From positions 1 to 38,212 of the IMG/VR virus record IMGVR_UViG_3300008111_000049: a stretch of 38,212 nt of DNA; one strand, 5' to 3'. This document shows positions 37,292 through 38,212 of the stretch, piece by piece. The stretch's first letter is position 1; each line of letters begins with the position of its first letter. This DNA comes from a virus. The position numbers and the translations under genes are program-made. A model generated the notes under the pieces. That model had not been told where the DNA came from and did no database searches. It saw nothing but the letters and a program-made list of their open reading frames with translations.

Positions 37292-37836
37292 GTCATTTAA
37301 GTGATAATAGACGTCATAACGTAATTACGGCCAGCAATGCCTGGTCGGCTGTATATGAAAGACAAAAGTTATGGCGTCAAATGACTTTACGTGAGCCACC
37401 GTTTGAAGGTAATGACATGACTGAATATGGAAATATTCATGAGCCTATTGCATTATCTGCATTAGAAAAAGAGTTTGATGACATTGTAGAGCCTGGTAAC
37501 AAATTTGTGTTACATGACAAATTACCATTTGGTGCAAGTCCGGATGGGTACTACCAAGGAAACGTCATTGAGATCAAGTGTCCCTATACTCAAGTAATAT
37601 ATCCTGAGATCCCAGAGCGCTATTACTTTCAAATGCAAATGCAAATGGAAGTATGTAAAATGCCTCACGCTTATTTTTATATATGGACACCTACTGAAAC
37701 AAAAATACAAGTAGTAGACAGAAGTAAAGCATGGCTTGAATGGTATACGCCATTAGCGCTAGAGTTTATGAAATATGTTGAAGATGACATAGAGCCTAAA
37801 CGCTGGACTAAAAAACCAATTTTTAATAAGGAGTAA
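37288..37836 (+). CDS. YqaJ-type viral recombinase exonuclease (lambda Exo-like)
   Basis: The 182-residue protein shows motifs of lambda exonuclease/YqaJ in order: Y-G-N-I-H-E-P-I-A (47-55, E52), F-G-A-S-P-D-G-Y (81-88, D86), V-I-E-I-K-C-P (93-99, E95 and K97) and Y-Y-F-Q-M-Q-M-Q-M (112-120). It degrades 5' ends of double-stranded DNA to give 3' overhangs for ERF. The start overlaps the ERF stop (ATGA). The set ERF-Exo-SSB-like is a complete homologous recombination cassette. Confidence 0.9.
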   Translation: MSHLSDNRRHNVITASNAWSAVYERQKLWRQMTLREPPFEGNDMTEYGNIHEPIALSALEKEFDDIVEPGNKFVLHDKLPFGASPDGYYQGNVIEIKCPYTQVIYPEIPERYYFQMQMQMEVCKMPHAYFYIWTPTETKIQVVDRSKAWLEWYTPLALEFMKYVEDDIEPKRWTKKPIFNKE

Positions 37837-37839
37837 AGT

Positions 37840-38076
37840 ATGGCTGAATATGATAATAATAATAGAGCTGCAGGTTGGCTACGTGAAAGTAAAACAGGAA
37901 ATAAATATATTTCATTAATGCTTAATGTAGAAGGTAAAGAATATACATTAGCATTGTTTAAGAATGAAGTAGAAGAAGGATCTAAAAGACCGGTGTATAC
38001 AGGTAAAATTACACCAAAAGGCGAGTATGCTCCAAGTGGGCCGGCAGTTGAAGGTGAAGAGGATGTGCCGTTTTAA
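37840..38076 (+). CDS. Putative single-stranded DNA-binding (DUF736/SSB-like) protein
   Basis: The 78-residue protein has A-G-W-L-R-E-S-K-T-G-N-K-Y-I-S-L-M-L, a strand pattern like DUF736 and small phage SSBs. It ends E-E-D-V-P-F, like the acidic tip of bacterial SSB (usually D-D-D-I-P-F), which docks replication and repair proteins. AAGGAG before the ATG is good. Position right after ERF and the exonuclease fits a recombination role. A perfect OB-fold match cannot be shown from this sequence alone. Confidence 0.7.
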   Translation: MAEYDNNNRAAGWLRESKTGNKYISLMLNVEGKEYTLALFKNEVEEGSKRPVYTGKITPKGEYAPSGPAVEGEEDVPF

Positions 38077-38085
38077 GGCGCATCC
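38061..38085. terminator. Hairpin overlapping the SSB-like stop, between convergent genes
   Basis: GGATGTGCC (38061-38069) pairs with GGCGCATCC (38077-38085), nine pairs with one G-U, loop of seven bases containing the stop. It lies between the + strand gene ending at 38076 and the minus-strand pqqA stop at 38097. Neither side has a good T tract, so it may act as a weak bidirectional terminator or stabilise mRNA ends. Confidence 0.45.
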
Positions 38086-38096
38086 CCATACACATA

Positions 38097-38168
38097 TTAC
38101 TTGTTCATTACGTACATTGTGACTTCAAAGCCGAAACGCATTTCTGTAACTGCTGGAGTTGTCCACAT
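38097..38168 (-). CDS. pqqA: PqqA, ribosomal precursor peptide of pyrroloquinoline quinone (PQQ)
   Basis: The 23-residue product begins M-W-T-T-P-A-V-T-E-M and continues R-F-G-F-E-V-T-M-Y, ending V-M-N-K. Length, the opening M-W-x-x-P-A, R11, G13 and E15-V-T-x-Y19 match bacterial PqqA exactly. E15 and Y19 are the residues that PqqE crosslinks to make PQQ, the cofactor of methanol and other quinoprotein dehydrogenases. A GAGGA ribosome binding site is seven bases upstream of the ATG. At 72 bases it is shorter than usual gene-finder cut-offs. It is the only minus-strand gene at this edge and has no pqqB-E companions, so it would feed the host's PQQ pathway. The flanking upstream 44 bases contain a 10-base palindrome (GCAATATTGC, 38192-38201). 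Identity is strong; physiological role is inferred. Confidence 0.9.
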   Translation of the reverse strand: MWTTPAVTEMRFGFEVTMYVMNK

Positions 38169-38212
38169 GATATATTCCTCGGTTAGTTAATGCAATATTG
38201 CCATTTCATTAT

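Noticed and set aside
1-38212. tRNA or tmRNA genes
   Set aside because: No cloverleaf-like sequence with a T-loop GTTCRA and CCA-type end was noticed on reading both strands; a dedicated scan could still find a divergent one.
1-38212. Integrase, attachment site or lysogeny module
   Set aside because: No tyrosine or serine recombinase motif and no long terminal direct repeat was seen. The HTH-like proteins alone do not show temperate life.
1-38212. Direct overlap between window ends proving circularity
   Set aside because: The first and last bases share no repeat. An open frame across the join is suggestive only.

Overview
The window reads as a nearly complete, AT-rich, short-tailed (podovirus-like) phage genome. 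It holds a large terminase, a P22-type portal, a scaffold, a DUF5309/SU10-type coat protein, an SU10/P22-gp4-like adaptor and a gp10-like tail hub. There is no tape measure, tail tube or sheath. No integrase, tRNA, CRISPR array or insertion sequence was seen, and no gene-free stretch exceeds 300 bases. Genes are tightly packed, with many ATGA or TAATG overlaps, and at least eleven genes are shorter than 60 codons.

Layout. (1) Left block, + strand, about 1-3351: small accessory genes, a SleB-like hydrolase, a DUF3310 protein, a possible nuclease-fold protein and, behind its own sigma70-like promoter, a shortened beta sliding clamp. (2) Late block, - strand, read right to left from about 32240 to 3284: small basic proteins, a glycosyltransferase, terminase, portal, scaffold and coat (this pair bracketed by two intrinsic terminators), a TPR/glycosyltransferase protein and a methyltransferase, adaptor, fibres including a 1356-residue Gly-rich/LamG adhesin, tail hub, putative ejection proteins, a lysis cassette and a metallophosphoesterase. 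(3) Replication block, - strand, 35933 to 32454: initiator with a (TE)n linker, DnaB-type helicase, NinB-like, HNH and PD-(D/E)XK-like proteins, ending in a Q-like antiterminator. Q is followed at once by a near-consensus promoter and an intrinsic terminator, a lambda/P22 pR'-tR' arrangement. (4) Right block, + strand, 36134-38076: small early genes, then an ERF annealase, a YqaJ exonuclease and an SSB/DUF736-like protein. Blocks 2 and 3 are co-directional. Blocks 4 and 1 would be continuous if the genome is circular or circularly permuted, which cannot be proved here.

The most striking element is a 23-codon minus-strand gene at 38097-38168. It has a good ribosome binding site and encodes a peptide with every hallmark of PqqA, the ribosomal precursor of the redox cofactor PQQ, including the E15-V-T-M-Y19 crosslink motif. 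No other PQQ gene is present, so the peptide would be processed by the host's PqqB-E. This points to a PQQ-using host. A methylotroph with PQQ-dependent methanol dehydrogenase, such as the AT-rich aquatic Methylophilales, is a reasonable inference but is not shown by the sequence.

How the parts fit together: the early + genes and the replication block recruit host polymerase (no phage DNA polymerase is visible, but a clamp and a helicase are) and recombine DNA through ERF/YqaJ/SSB. Q then allows read-through into the single long late operon for capsid, tail, ejection and lysis. The lone pqqA would act on host energy metabolism during infection.
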